From an uncultured Flavobacteriaceae bacterium (GTDB lineage: Bacteria; Bacteroidota; Bacteroidia; Flavobacteriales; Flavobacteriaceae): a stretch of 64,000 nucleotides of DNA. Location of the stretch: contig CANKZG010000007.1 of the NCBI GenBank assembly GCA_947488435.1, positions 16,749-80,748 of the forward strand, written 5' to 3'. Under the pieces are notes generated by a model, which was not told the origin of the DNA, searched no databases, and saw only the letters and a list, made by a program, of their open reading frames with translations. Position numbers and translations under genes: made by a program. Below are positions 52,931 through 60,713 of this stretch, piece after piece (within the stretch, counting starts at the first letter, position 1; each line of letters opens with the position of its first letter).

Positions 52931-55135
52931 ATGAAGGTGAAAAACTTTCTTTTTGTGTTAACTTTTATGTTGGCGCTACAAATGCTATTTCCTCAGGAGA
53001 AAATTGCTTCTGATAAGGATATAAATTTCTATTTTTCTGAAGCAAGGACGTATCGAAATCAAAACGATTTAAACCTTGCATTGGCTGCACTTACTACGGC
53101 GGCTCAAATTGCTGAAAAGAATGAGGATGAAAAAGCACTTATCGATACCTATCTCAAATTTTCACTTCTCTATTTGGATTTAAATAAACCTGAAAGTAGT
53201 TACTTTTATTCCGAACGTGCTTTTGTATTGCTTCGCGACATTGCTTACCCCTATGGAAATGCTTACCACACCTATATTGAAGCAGTACTGCTCTTTTATA
53301 AGCAAAATCATTATCAAGCCTTAAACATGCTTGATGATGCTAATCAACTTACCAACGATAGGAATTTAAAAAATTACATTTTACTAGCGCAAGCACAGAT
53401 ATATCTCAATTTGGAACGTTATGATAATGCATCCATAAATTTTAATGCCTTGGTGGTAAATAATGACGCCTATGAAAAGGAGCATTTAAGTACACTGGGT
53501 TATTTAGGTTTAGCAAAACTTAATTATGCAAACGAAAATTGGGAGGAAAGTGCAAAGTATGCTGAAGATGCCCTTCGCATTGCAGATGCTAACAATTTTG
53601 CAAAAGAAGTTTTCGATACCAATATATTGTTAAGTGAGATCTATGAAAAACTTGGACGATATGATGCCGCATTGGCAAACAATAAAAATTTACTACGGGT
53701 TAAAGATTCTGTGTTTACGATAGAAAAATTAAAAACTGAAGCTAAAAATGCTGATAAGATTACTATCGATCAAATGAATGAAACAATACGTAAACAAGAT
53801 GAAGATATTGCAAAGTTGGGCGAATCTGTAAACCGATCGGAAATAACCGCAATTTTAACTTCTGCTTTTCTTACCATTATTTCGCTTTTAGCCGTATCGC
53901 TTTACCGTAACAATCAAATTAAACTTAAAACCAACGACCTTTTACAAACTAAAAATAAAGAGTTGCAATCGGCGCGAGATTCTGCCGTGCAGGCGATGGA
54001 AACCAAAACAAACTTCTTATCTACGGTTAGTCACGAATTACGAACACCGCTATATGCCGTAACAGGACTTACGCATCTGCTCCTTGAGGAAAACCCTAGT
54101 GAAAACCAAAAAGAACATTTAAAAGCATTGAAATTTTCAGGAGATTATCTTTTAAATTTTATCAATGATATTTTACAAATCAACAAGATTGATGCAGATA
54201 AATTAGAGCCTTTAATTACAGAATTCCATCTGAAAAAAGTGCTTATGGATGTTATCAATTCCTTGACACAAAGTGCGAAAGAAAATAAAACCAAACTCAC
54301 CCTGAAATACGATGAAAACATCCCTCATAATCTTATGAGCGATCCCATGAAACTATCTCAAATATTTATAAACCTTGTAGGTAATGCAATCAAATTCACT
54401 AAGAATGGTGAGGTAACGGTAATTGCAAAACTGGTAGAAGCTCAAGCAGAAGATCTTACCCTGTATTTTGAAGTTAAGGATAATGGTATTGGTATCTCTG
54501 AGGAAATGCAAAAAGACATTTTTGACAGCTTTGAGCAAGGATCTATTCAAATCAATAGAGAGTATGGAGGCACGGGGCTTGGCTTAACCATTGTAAAAAG
54601 TCTTCTAGGTCTTTTTGATAGTAAAATAAACCTTAAAAGTCAGGTGGGTAAAGGAAGTTCCTTTTTCTTTGAATTGGATTTAAAAAGTAAGGATGGGATT
54701 GTTGACGATATTTCGTTTGAAATTGCCCCTAAGGAATACGATTTCACAGGCCTGCATGTTATGGTTGTGGAAGACAATAAAATTAACCAGGTGATTACCA
54801 AAAAAATGCTAGCCAAAAAGGAAATTTCCTGCGATATAGCTAGCAACGGTACCGATGCTATTGAACTGGCTCAAAACAATTCATATGATGCCATTTTAAT
54901 GGATATTCATATGCCAGGAATAAGCGGAGAAGAAGCCACTATTGAAATACGAAAGTTCGATAAGCGAACTCCAATAATAGCTTTAACGGCAATTTCTTTA
55001 GATGATAGTTTAGAAAGTTTTTATGCGGCCGGTTGTGACGATGTTGTAACCAAACCTTTTAAACCTGAGGTTTTCTATCAGAAAATTGGAGAAAACATTT
55101 TTGAACCAAAAACGGTTAAGAAGTCTGTTTCATAA
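52931..55135 (+). CDS. Hybrid histidine kinase with periplasmic TPR sensor
   Basis: From ATG (MKVKNFLFVLTFMLALQML) this is 734 residues. A TTG 7 codons earlier overlaps the gap stop codon and is less likely. After a signal peptide, a periplasmic region of several tetratricopeptide repeats (about 30-270) is followed by a membrane segment (about 305-323). HisKA has STVSHELRTPL with His368, HATPase_c has NLVGNAIKF and GGTGLGLTI, and a receiver has VVEDNKINQ and phospho-acceptor Asp658. It is one-component in organisation, with no output domain. Its end overlaps convergent lpxK by 20 bases. Confidence 0.92.
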   Translation: MKVKNFLFVLTFMLALQMLFPQEKIASDKDINFYFSEARTYRNQNDLNLALAALTTAAQIAEKNEDEKALIDTYLKFSLLYLDLNKPESSYFYSERAFVLLRDIAYPYGNAYHTYIEAVLLFYKQNHYQALNMLDDANQLTNDRNLKNYILLAQAQIYLNLERYDNASINFNALVVNNDAYEKEHLSTLGYLGLAKLNYANENWEESAKYAEDALRIADANNFAKEVFDTNILLSEIYEKLGRYDAALANNKNLLRVKDSVFTIEKLKTEAKNADKITIDQMNETIRKQDEDIAKLGESVNRSEITAILTSAFLTIISLLAVSLYRNNQIKLKTNDLLQTKNKELQSARDSAVQAMETKTNFLSTVSHELRTPLYAVTGLTHLLLEENPSENQKEHLKALKFSGDYLLNFINDILQINKIDADKLEPLITEFHLKKVLMDVINSLTQSAKENKTKLTLKYDENIPHNLMSDPMKLSQIFINLVGNAIKFTKNGEVTVIAKLVEAQAEDLTLYFEVKDNGIGISEEMQKDIFDSFEQGSIQINREYGGTGLGLTIVKSLLGLFDSKINLKSQVGKGSSFFFELDLKSKDGIVDDISFEIAPKEYDFTGLHVMVVEDNKINQVITKKMLAKKEISCDIASNGTDAIELAQNNSYDAILMDIHMPGISGEEATIEIRKFDKRTPIIALTAISLDDSLESFYAAGCDDVVTKPFKPEVFYQKIGENIFEPKTVKKSVS

Positions 55136-56123
55136 ATTCAAAGATTGCAGCAGTTAATTGGGCTTCACCATCTCCTAAAAATTTATGTTGTATTGTAATA
55201 TAACATATGTTGTTTAGTCTTCCACTTAATCTTGTAAAATCCTTCTCTGTAGTTAACACCATTGTTTTATGTCTGAAACTCTCAATTTCCTTCAAAGAAA
55301 AAAAGTGATGATCTCTATAACGCAAATGTTCAAAACTAATACCTTTTTCAGTTAAAAATGAAACCAAGGGCTCAGGTTTGGCTACTCCTGTAACCAGTGT
55401 AATTTCTTTATTTTTTAAATCTTCAAGCTTAATATCCTCCGAATAACCTTTAAGTTGGTGGTTGTAATTTAGGTAACTAAATAAAACCTTTTGTCCTTCA
55501 TTTGGTTTTAACTTAGCTATTATTTCTGCTTGCTCATCAGTAGTAAGTTCCGGAGGGCATTTGGTAACCACTATTACCGCCGCTCGTCTTGCTTCTCGCT
55601 TACTATCTCGTAAATTCCCTGTTGGTAGATACCAGTCATCACTATATAGGTCATCATATGCCGTAAGTAATATCGAAAATCCTGCCGTCACTTTACGGTG
55701 TTGATAACCATCATCTAACACGATCATCTCCAAATCCATATTCTCTTCCAACAGCGAAATTACTTGTCCTCTATTATGATCTACTACAACCGTAATATCT
55801 GGGAACTTAGCATAAATTTGATAGGGCTCATCTCCTAATTCTTCAACCGTGGAGCTAGGTTCAGCCCATACCAAACCATCAGACTTGCGTCCATATCCCC
55901 TGCTCAGTACTGTAATTTTGTATGTTTTTTTCAATAAGGCGATCAGAAATTCTACCATTGGAGTTTTGCCAGTACCTCCCACACTTAAATTCCCCACACA
56001 AATTATTGGGGTTTTAAAAGATTTTGAAGGCAATACCTCATAATCGTACATGATATTCCTCAGATAAACAACGGCCCCATAAATCAAAGAAATTGGAAAT
56101 CCTATTTTACGTAATAGTTGCAT
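55116..56123 (-). CDS. lpxK: Tetraacyldisaccharide 4'-kinase
   Basis: At 335 residues the LpxK family is clear. An N-terminal membrane-associated helix is followed by the Walker A GNLSVGGTGKTPMVEFLI (about 42-59), LDDGYQHRKVTAGF (about 127-140) and the C-terminal VTGVAKPEP and DHHFFS motifs. It phosphorylates the 4' position of the lipid A disaccharide. The adjacent gene upstream on the plus strand is divergent, and the C-terminus overlaps the end of the convergent hybrid kinase gene by 20 bases. Confidence 0.95.
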   Translation of the reverse strand: MQLLRKIGFPISLIYGAVVYLRNIMYDYEVLPSKSFKTPIICVGNLSVGGTGKTPMVEFLIALLKKTYKITVLSRGYGRKSDGLVWAEPSSTVEELGDEPYQIYAKFPDITVVVDHNRGQVISLLEENMDLEMIVLDDGYQHRKVTAGFSILLTAYDDLYSDDWYLPTGNLRDSKREARRAAVIVVTKCPPELTTDEQAEIIAKLKPNEGQKVLFSYLNYNHQLKGYSEDIKLEDLKNKEITLVTGVAKPEPLVSFLTEKGISFEHLRYRDHHFFSLKEIESFRHKTMVLTTEKDFTRLSGRLNNICYITIQHKFLGDGEAQLTAAIFEFMKQTS

Positions 56124-56173
56124 AGAAGCGAAAATATAATATTTTATCTTTAGCCCGTATAAAATTTTGTGAA

Positions 56174-57268
56174 ATGAAGGTAAAAGAAGTACTTACCATA
56201 TTAGAGGCTTGGGCTCCCTTAAATTATGCCGAGAGTTTTGACAATGTCGGATTATTGGTAGGGGACAGTTCGGCAGAAGTTACTGGTGCTCTTGTCACAC
56301 TGGATACATTGGAGAATGTCGTGGACGAGGCAATTGCAAAAAACTACAATCTAATTATTAGTTTCCATCCAATCATTTTTAATGGGTTAAAACGACTTAC
56401 AGGTGCCACTTACGTAGAGCGTACCGTAATGAAAGCCATAAAACACGATATTGCAATTTATAGCATGCATACAGCATTGGACAACTCCTTTGAAGGGGTG
56501 AATGCTAAAATATGTGAGGTTTTGGGGTTACATACCAAACAAATTCTAATTCCACAGCCGAGCACCATAAAAAAACTAACGACCTATGTTCCTACAAAAG
56601 ATGCTGAAAAACTTAGCAATGCATTATTTAATGCCGGAGCAGGACATATAGGGAATTATAGTCATTGTAGTTTTACCACAGAAGGAGTTGGGTCGTATAA
56701 AGCAGAAAAAGGTGCAAACCCAACTTTAGGAGAAGTAGACAAAATACATAAAGAAGCAGAAGTACAACTCAATGTGACGTATTCAAAAGCCAATCAAACA
56801 AAAATTTTAAGTGCTTTGTTCCGAAATCACCCTTATGAAGAAGTTGCTTATGAGTTATTTTCTTTAGAAAACAACAATCAAAAAATTGGTATGGGAATGT
56901 TAGGAGAATTGGAGAATGCTATGGAGTTTTCTGATTTTTTAACACTTTTAAGTCAAAAAATGCATGCCAAAGGCATACGTCATTCGCAATTATTACCTAA
57001 ACAAGTGAAAAAGGTAGCCGTTTTGGGCGGCAGTGGCGCTTTCGCAATAAAAGCGGCAAGGGCAGCAAAAGCGGATGTTCTCATAACTGCAGACCTCAAA
57101 TATCACCAATTTTATGAAGCTGAAGGCCAAATTGTATTGATTGATATTGGGCACTATGAAACAGAGCAGTTTACAAAAAACCTAATCGTTGATTATCTTA
57201 CAAAAAAAATTCCTAATTTTGCAGTCGCTTTAGCAGATAGCAAAACAAATCCCATCAATTATTTTTAA
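56174..57268 (+). CDS. Nif3-like dinuclear metal centre hexameric protein
   Basis: This 364-residue protein of the Nif3/GTP-cyclohydrolase-I type 2 family begins MKVKEVLTILEAWAPLNYAESFDNVGLLVG. Metal-binding residues are apparent in SFHPIIFNGLKRLT (about 62-75), YSMHTALDNSFEGVN and, near the C-terminus, DIGHYETEQ. An insertion (about 125-230) is the extra PII-like domain seen in longer members. The biochemical role is unsettled. The zinc-ribbon-family gene follows after 1 base, a conserved pairing in many bacteria. Confidence 0.93.
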   Translation: MKVKEVLTILEAWAPLNYAESFDNVGLLVGDSSAEVTGALVTLDTLENVVDEAIAKNYNLIISFHPIIFNGLKRLTGATYVERTVMKAIKHDIAIYSMHTALDNSFEGVNAKICEVLGLHTKQILIPQPSTIKKLTTYVPTKDAEKLSNALFNAGAGHIGNYSHCSFTTEGVGSYKAEKGANPTLGEVDKIHKEAEVQLNVTYSKANQTKILSALFRNHPYEEVAYELFSLENNNQKIGMGMLGELENAMEFSDFLTLLSQKMHAKGIRHSQLLPKQVKKVAVLGGSGAFAIKAARAAKADVLITADLKYHQFYEAEGQIVLIDIGHYETEQFTKNLIVDYLTKKIPNFAVALADSKTNPINYF

Positions 57269-57269
57269 T

Positions 57270-58049
57270 ATGGCAACAAAAACAGATGTAACGGTAGAGG
57301 AAAAATTAAGAGCACTATACGATTTGCAATTAATTGATTCGAGGGTAGACGAGATACGCAATGTTCGGGGAGAATTACCTCTTGAGGTAGAAGACTTAGA
57401 AGATGAAGTTCTTGGATTAAAAACAAGAATGGATAAACTAAAAACCGATGTAGAAACCGTTAACTATGAAATTGGAGGTAAGAAAAACTTAATTGAAGAA
57501 GCCAAAACCTTAATTAAGAAATATGCCGAACAACAAAAAAACGTTCGCAATAGCAGAGAATTCAATTCCTTAACTAAAGAAGTAGAGTTCCAAGAATTAG
57601 AAATACAATTGGCGGAAAAGAACATCAAAGAGTTCAAAGCTCAAATTGAGCAGAAAAAAGAAGTGATTGCCGAGACTAAAGAGCGACTCTCTGAAAGAGA
57701 AGCGCATCTAAAACACAAAAAAGGTGAGTTAGATGCAATTTTGGCAGAAACAGAAAAAGAAGAAAAAGCACTTATCGCTAAATCTGCAGAATTTGAAACT
57801 CAAATTGAAGAGCGTCTGGTAAAAGCATATAAGCGAATCCGTCATAATGTAAAAAATGGTTTAGCAGTGGTTCCTATTGAACGAGGAGCTTCAGGAGGAT
57901 CTTTCTTTACAATCCCGCCACAAGTGCAGGTAGAAATTGCGTCTAGAAAGAAGATTATTACTGATGAACATAGTGGGCGTATTCTTGTTGATCCAACACT
58001 TGCGGATGAAGAACAAGAAAAAATGCAAAAGATGTTTTCCAATTTATAG
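57270..58049 (+). CDS. Zinc-ribbon-family coiled-coil protein lacking its cysteines
   Basis: This 259-residue protein is largely a coiled coil (about 10-190, many EIE and KK heptads) ending in a domain like the C4-type zinc-ribbon family. The expected two CxxC knuckles have become ASGGS (near 206-210) and DEHSG (near 233-237), so no zinc can be held. The remaining pattern, IPPQVQVEIASRKKII and GRILVD, is intact. It directly follows the Nif3-like gene, as in many bacteria. The function is unknown, and the fold likely survives without metal. Confidence 0.82.
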   Translation: MATKTDVTVEEKLRALYDLQLIDSRVDEIRNVRGELPLEVEDLEDEVLGLKTRMDKLKTDVETVNYEIGGKKNLIEEAKTLIKKYAEQQKNVRNSREFNSLTKEVEFQELEIQLAEKNIKEFKAQIEQKKEVIAETKERLSEREAHLKHKKGELDAILAETEKEEKALIAKSAEFETQIEERLVKAYKRIRHNVKNGLAVVPIERGASGGSFFTIPPQVQVEIASRKKIITDEHSGRILVDPTLADEEQEKMQKMFSNL

Positions 58050-58069
58050 GCATAAAAAAGATAACAATA

Positions 58070-58104
58070 AAAAAAACCATCCTTGATCAAGGATGGTTTT
58101 TTTT
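58070..58104. terminator. Bidirectional terminator between the convergent zinc-ribbon-like and kmo genes
   Basis: A near-perfect palindrome, ACCATCCTT-GATC-AAGGATGGT, has A runs on one side and eight T on the other. It lies between convergent genes and can act in both directions. Confidence 0.9.
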
Positions 58105-58121
58105 ATACTTTAATTCCAATA

Positions 58122-59471
58122 TTAATTTTCTTCCAATAGTTTCAAAATTTTTTCAAATACTTCTTCATTATCCCATTTGCTTTCAATATCGGGTAATTGC
58201 ATTACCCGCTTCATAATAGCCTCTTGCCTATCTCCTTCTGCCAGTGCTTCCGCATAGGGCCGATCAGAAAAAGTAACCCGAGAATATACTGGAATCCATT
58301 TATCAGGATATCTAGCGGCAAAACTCTTTTCAATTTTCTTTTGCAGTAAAAAACGCATGTCCGCTGTTTTACTACTCATTTCAATAAAATTACGATAGCT
58401 TAATTCAGCAATAGCATCGGCATTAGGTTTCCTATCATTTTCATACGCCTTAAAGATCGTTTCCCAGTCATCTCCAAATTTATCTATAAAAGTATTCAAC
58501 TTATAAATATCTTCAAATCCCGCATTCATTCCCTGGCCATAAAAAGGAACTATAGCATGTGCAGAATCGCCTACTAAAGCTATTTTATCCCAATATGTCC
58601 AAGGAAAACATTTCATTGTAACCATCGCACTGGTGGGATTCTTAAAAAAATCTTCAATAAGATTTTCGATATCCTTGCTTACTTCTGGAAAGTAGGTTGC
58701 AAAAAATGTTTTAGCCTCTTTTTTCGTAGTAATCGTATCAAAAGACAATGTTCCTTCAAAGGGCAAAAATAACGTACAAGTAAAACTACCATCTAAATTA
58801 GGCATCGCAATCAGCATAAAACGACCACGAGGCCATATATGGAAGGAAGTGCTATCCAATTTATGTGTACCATCTTCATTGGCAGGAATTGTTAGTTCCT
58901 TATAACCAACATCAATAAATTTCTGAGAATAATCAAACCTACTCCGTCTCTGCATTTTATGGCGTACACGAGAAAAAGCTCCATCACACCCAAAAATTAA
59001 ATCAAAATCATAGGTTTTCCATGCGCTCTTTTCCGTTTCTCCTGTATATAATTTAGCTTCGGGTAAATCTACATCCCATACTTTTTCATTAAAATGAAAT
59101 TGTACTCCAGCTGCTTCTGCCAAGTCAATCATTTTTCTGTTTAAAACCCCTCTGGAAATAGACCAAATAGCTTCTCCCTCTTTCCCATACTTTTGAAAAT
59201 ACATGGGCTTTCCTGAAACGTGAAGCGCTCGTTTATCTAGTGGTAAGGCTATTTTTTTAATTTCCGCCTCTAATCCGACTTCAGCCAAGGCTTTCCAACC
59301 CCTATTACTCATGGCAAGATTAATTGAACGCCCCGAAAAGGTAATCGTTCGTATATCTGGTCTTCGATCAAAAACAGAAACATGATGTCCTTTTCTTCTT
59401 AAATAAATGGCTAATAAAGATCCTGCCAATCCCGAACCTACAATGGCAATTTTTTTAGTGTCCTGAGCCAT
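58122..59471 (-). CDS. kmo: Kynurenine 3-monooxygenase
   Basis: At 449 residues it matches KMO. The N-terminal FAD site IAIVGSGLAGSLLAIYLRRKGH (about 8-29) is followed by the family's FSGRSINLAMSNRGW (about 45-59), ISRGVLNRKM, IFGCDGAFSRVR (about 164-175), and LVGDSAHAIVPFYGQGMNAGFED (about 300-322). It hydroxylates L-kynurenine to 3-hydroxykynurenine in tryptophan degradation or de novo NAD synthesis. The other kyn genes are not in the window. The C-terminal membrane anchor of eukaryotic KMO is absent, as expected in bacteria. Confidence 0.93.
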   Translation of the reverse strand: MAQDTKKIAIVGSGLAGSLLAIYLRRKGHHVSVFDRRPDIRTITFSGRSINLAMSNRGWKALAEVGLEAEIKKIALPLDKRALHVSGKPMYFQKYGKEGEAIWSISRGVLNRKMIDLAEAAGVQFHFNEKVWDVDLPEAKLYTGETEKSAWKTYDFDLIFGCDGAFSRVRHKMQRRSRFDYSQKFIDVGYKELTIPANEDGTHKLDSTSFHIWPRGRFMLIAMPNLDGSFTCTLFLPFEGTLSFDTITTKKEAKTFFATYFPEVSKDIENLIEDFFKNPTSAMVTMKCFPWTYWDKIALVGDSAHAIVPFYGQGMNAGFEDIYKLNTFIDKFGDDWETIFKAYENDRKPNADAIAELSYRNFIEMSSKTADMRFLLQKKIEKSFAARYPDKWIPVYSRVTFSDRPYAEALAEGDRQEAIMKRVMQLPDIESKWDNEEVFEKILKLLEEN

Positions 59472-59664
59472 AAAGGCAAGCTGCTTTTTGGTATAATGAT
59501 TAAAAATTAAAGATACTAAAATTAAAATACTAAGATCATTAATAAAGACTACTGTAACTTTTATAAACTAGTTTAAACAATTTTTAACAGTGTAAGGAAA
59601 ACTAAAATGTTTCGACCAAACGTATATATTTTAAATATCCCGCTTAGGCGCCCATATATATTCA

Positions 59665-59704
59665 AAAAAAGTCCTTCACATTAAGTTTGCGAAGGACTTT
59701 TTCT
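59665..59704 (-). terminator. Terminator downstream of the ClpP-like gene
   Basis: AAAAAAGTCCTTC and GAAGGACTTTTT form a 12-bp stem around a 13-base loop, with A and T runs on its two flanks. It follows the ClpP-like stop codon on the minus strand. Confidence 0.85.
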
Positions 59705-59730
59705 TTTAAACTACTATTTAAAGAACTTTT

Positions 59731-60279
59731 TTATTCCAAAATACCATCAACGATGCCATAGTCAAGAGATTCTTGAGCATTCATCCAATAATCTCTATCA
59801 AAGTCTTTCATGACCTTATCAAACTTCTGTCCACAATTATCCGCAAGAATTTGAGCACTCAGTTCACGAGTTTTGATTATTTCGCGCGCTTGAATCTCAA
59901 TATTTGATGCCTGACCTCTGGCACCTCCACTGGGCTGATGAATCATCACCTGTGCATGAGGTTGTATAAAACGACGTCCTTTTTCACCTACAGAAAGTAA
60001 AATAGAACCCATTGAAGCAGCCAAACCGGAACATACCGTAGACACAGGACTTTTTATTGCTTTAATAGTGTCGTACATGGCAAAACCAGAGGTAACATAA
60101 CCACCTGGACTATTGATTATTAGTTGAATTTCTTTTGAATTTAACATATCTAAATACAACAATCTATCTATTACATGTTTTGCAGAATCATCATCTACCA
60201 TTCCCCATAAAAACACTTTGCGCTCTTCTAATAACTTTTCTGCGATCGCTTGTTGTACCTTTCCTTTTTTCGAACTCAT
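59731..60279 (-). CDS. ClpP-like serine protease (second ClpP type)
   Basis: This 182-residue ClpP-family protein has the catalytic triad Ser89 (GLAASMGS), His114 (VMIHQPSGG) and Asp159 (MKDFDRD). It is shorter than usual ClpP (~200), its N-terminus lacks the typical IPMV hydrophobic entry loop, and it begins with a lysine-rich MSSKKGKVQQ. Bacteroidetes usually carry a canonical clpP next to clpX elsewhere, so this is likely the second paralog, possibly forming a mixed complex. No clpX or tig is next to it. Confidence 0.85.
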   Translation of the reverse strand: MSSKKGKVQQAIAEKLLEERKVFLWGMVDDDSAKHVIDRLLYLDMLNSKEIQLIINSPGGYVTSGFAMYDTIKAIKSPVSTVCSGLAASMGSILLSVGEKGRRFIQPHAQVMIHQPSGGARGQASNIEIQAREIIKTRELSAQILADNCGQKFDKVMKDFDRDYWMNAQESLDYGIVDGILE

Positions 60280-60713
60280 TCTATATTTTATTTAAAATCA
60301 AAATTAATCAATTATTTGCTAAAAATTAGACTTAAAATATGCGACATTTAAGATCCTCATATTTTACGATAAAAAACTAAATTTAATCCAATTGATTTTG
60401 GTTTTATCTGGACAGCGCTTTACCTTTTTGAGCTCTATATCCCCTATAGTATTTCTATCGCTACTTTCATTTTCCTATAGCTTAAAAGAAGCTCAAAAAT
60501 AAAATTTCCCTTACAATATGGAGCTCCTTTTTTGTAAGTATTTATTCTTTTAAGGCTGTAAGAATCTTCATTTTAGAAATCTTCAAATGTAGTAATAATG
60601 AGGTTTGACAACACTTTTTAACAAGGCTACAACTTTTAATTTTCCATCCAATACTTAAATAAAATATTTGTAGTTAAAGCTAAATGATTTCAGTTATAAT
60701 GAATAACCTAACC
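60280..60713. other. Gene-free 434-base interval with two inverted repeats
   Basis: No reading frame or RNA gene is recognised here. TTTTTGAGCT (60425-60434) is inverted as AGCTCAAAAA (60490-60499). CTTACAA (60510-60516) and TTGTAAG (60532-60538) flank the palindrome GGAGCTCC (60520-60527). Those repeats could form stem-loops. A TAATTTTG element on the minus strand (60299-60306) may serve the ClpP-like gene. For the adhesin, only a weak AATATTTG near its start is seen. Confidence 0.5.
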
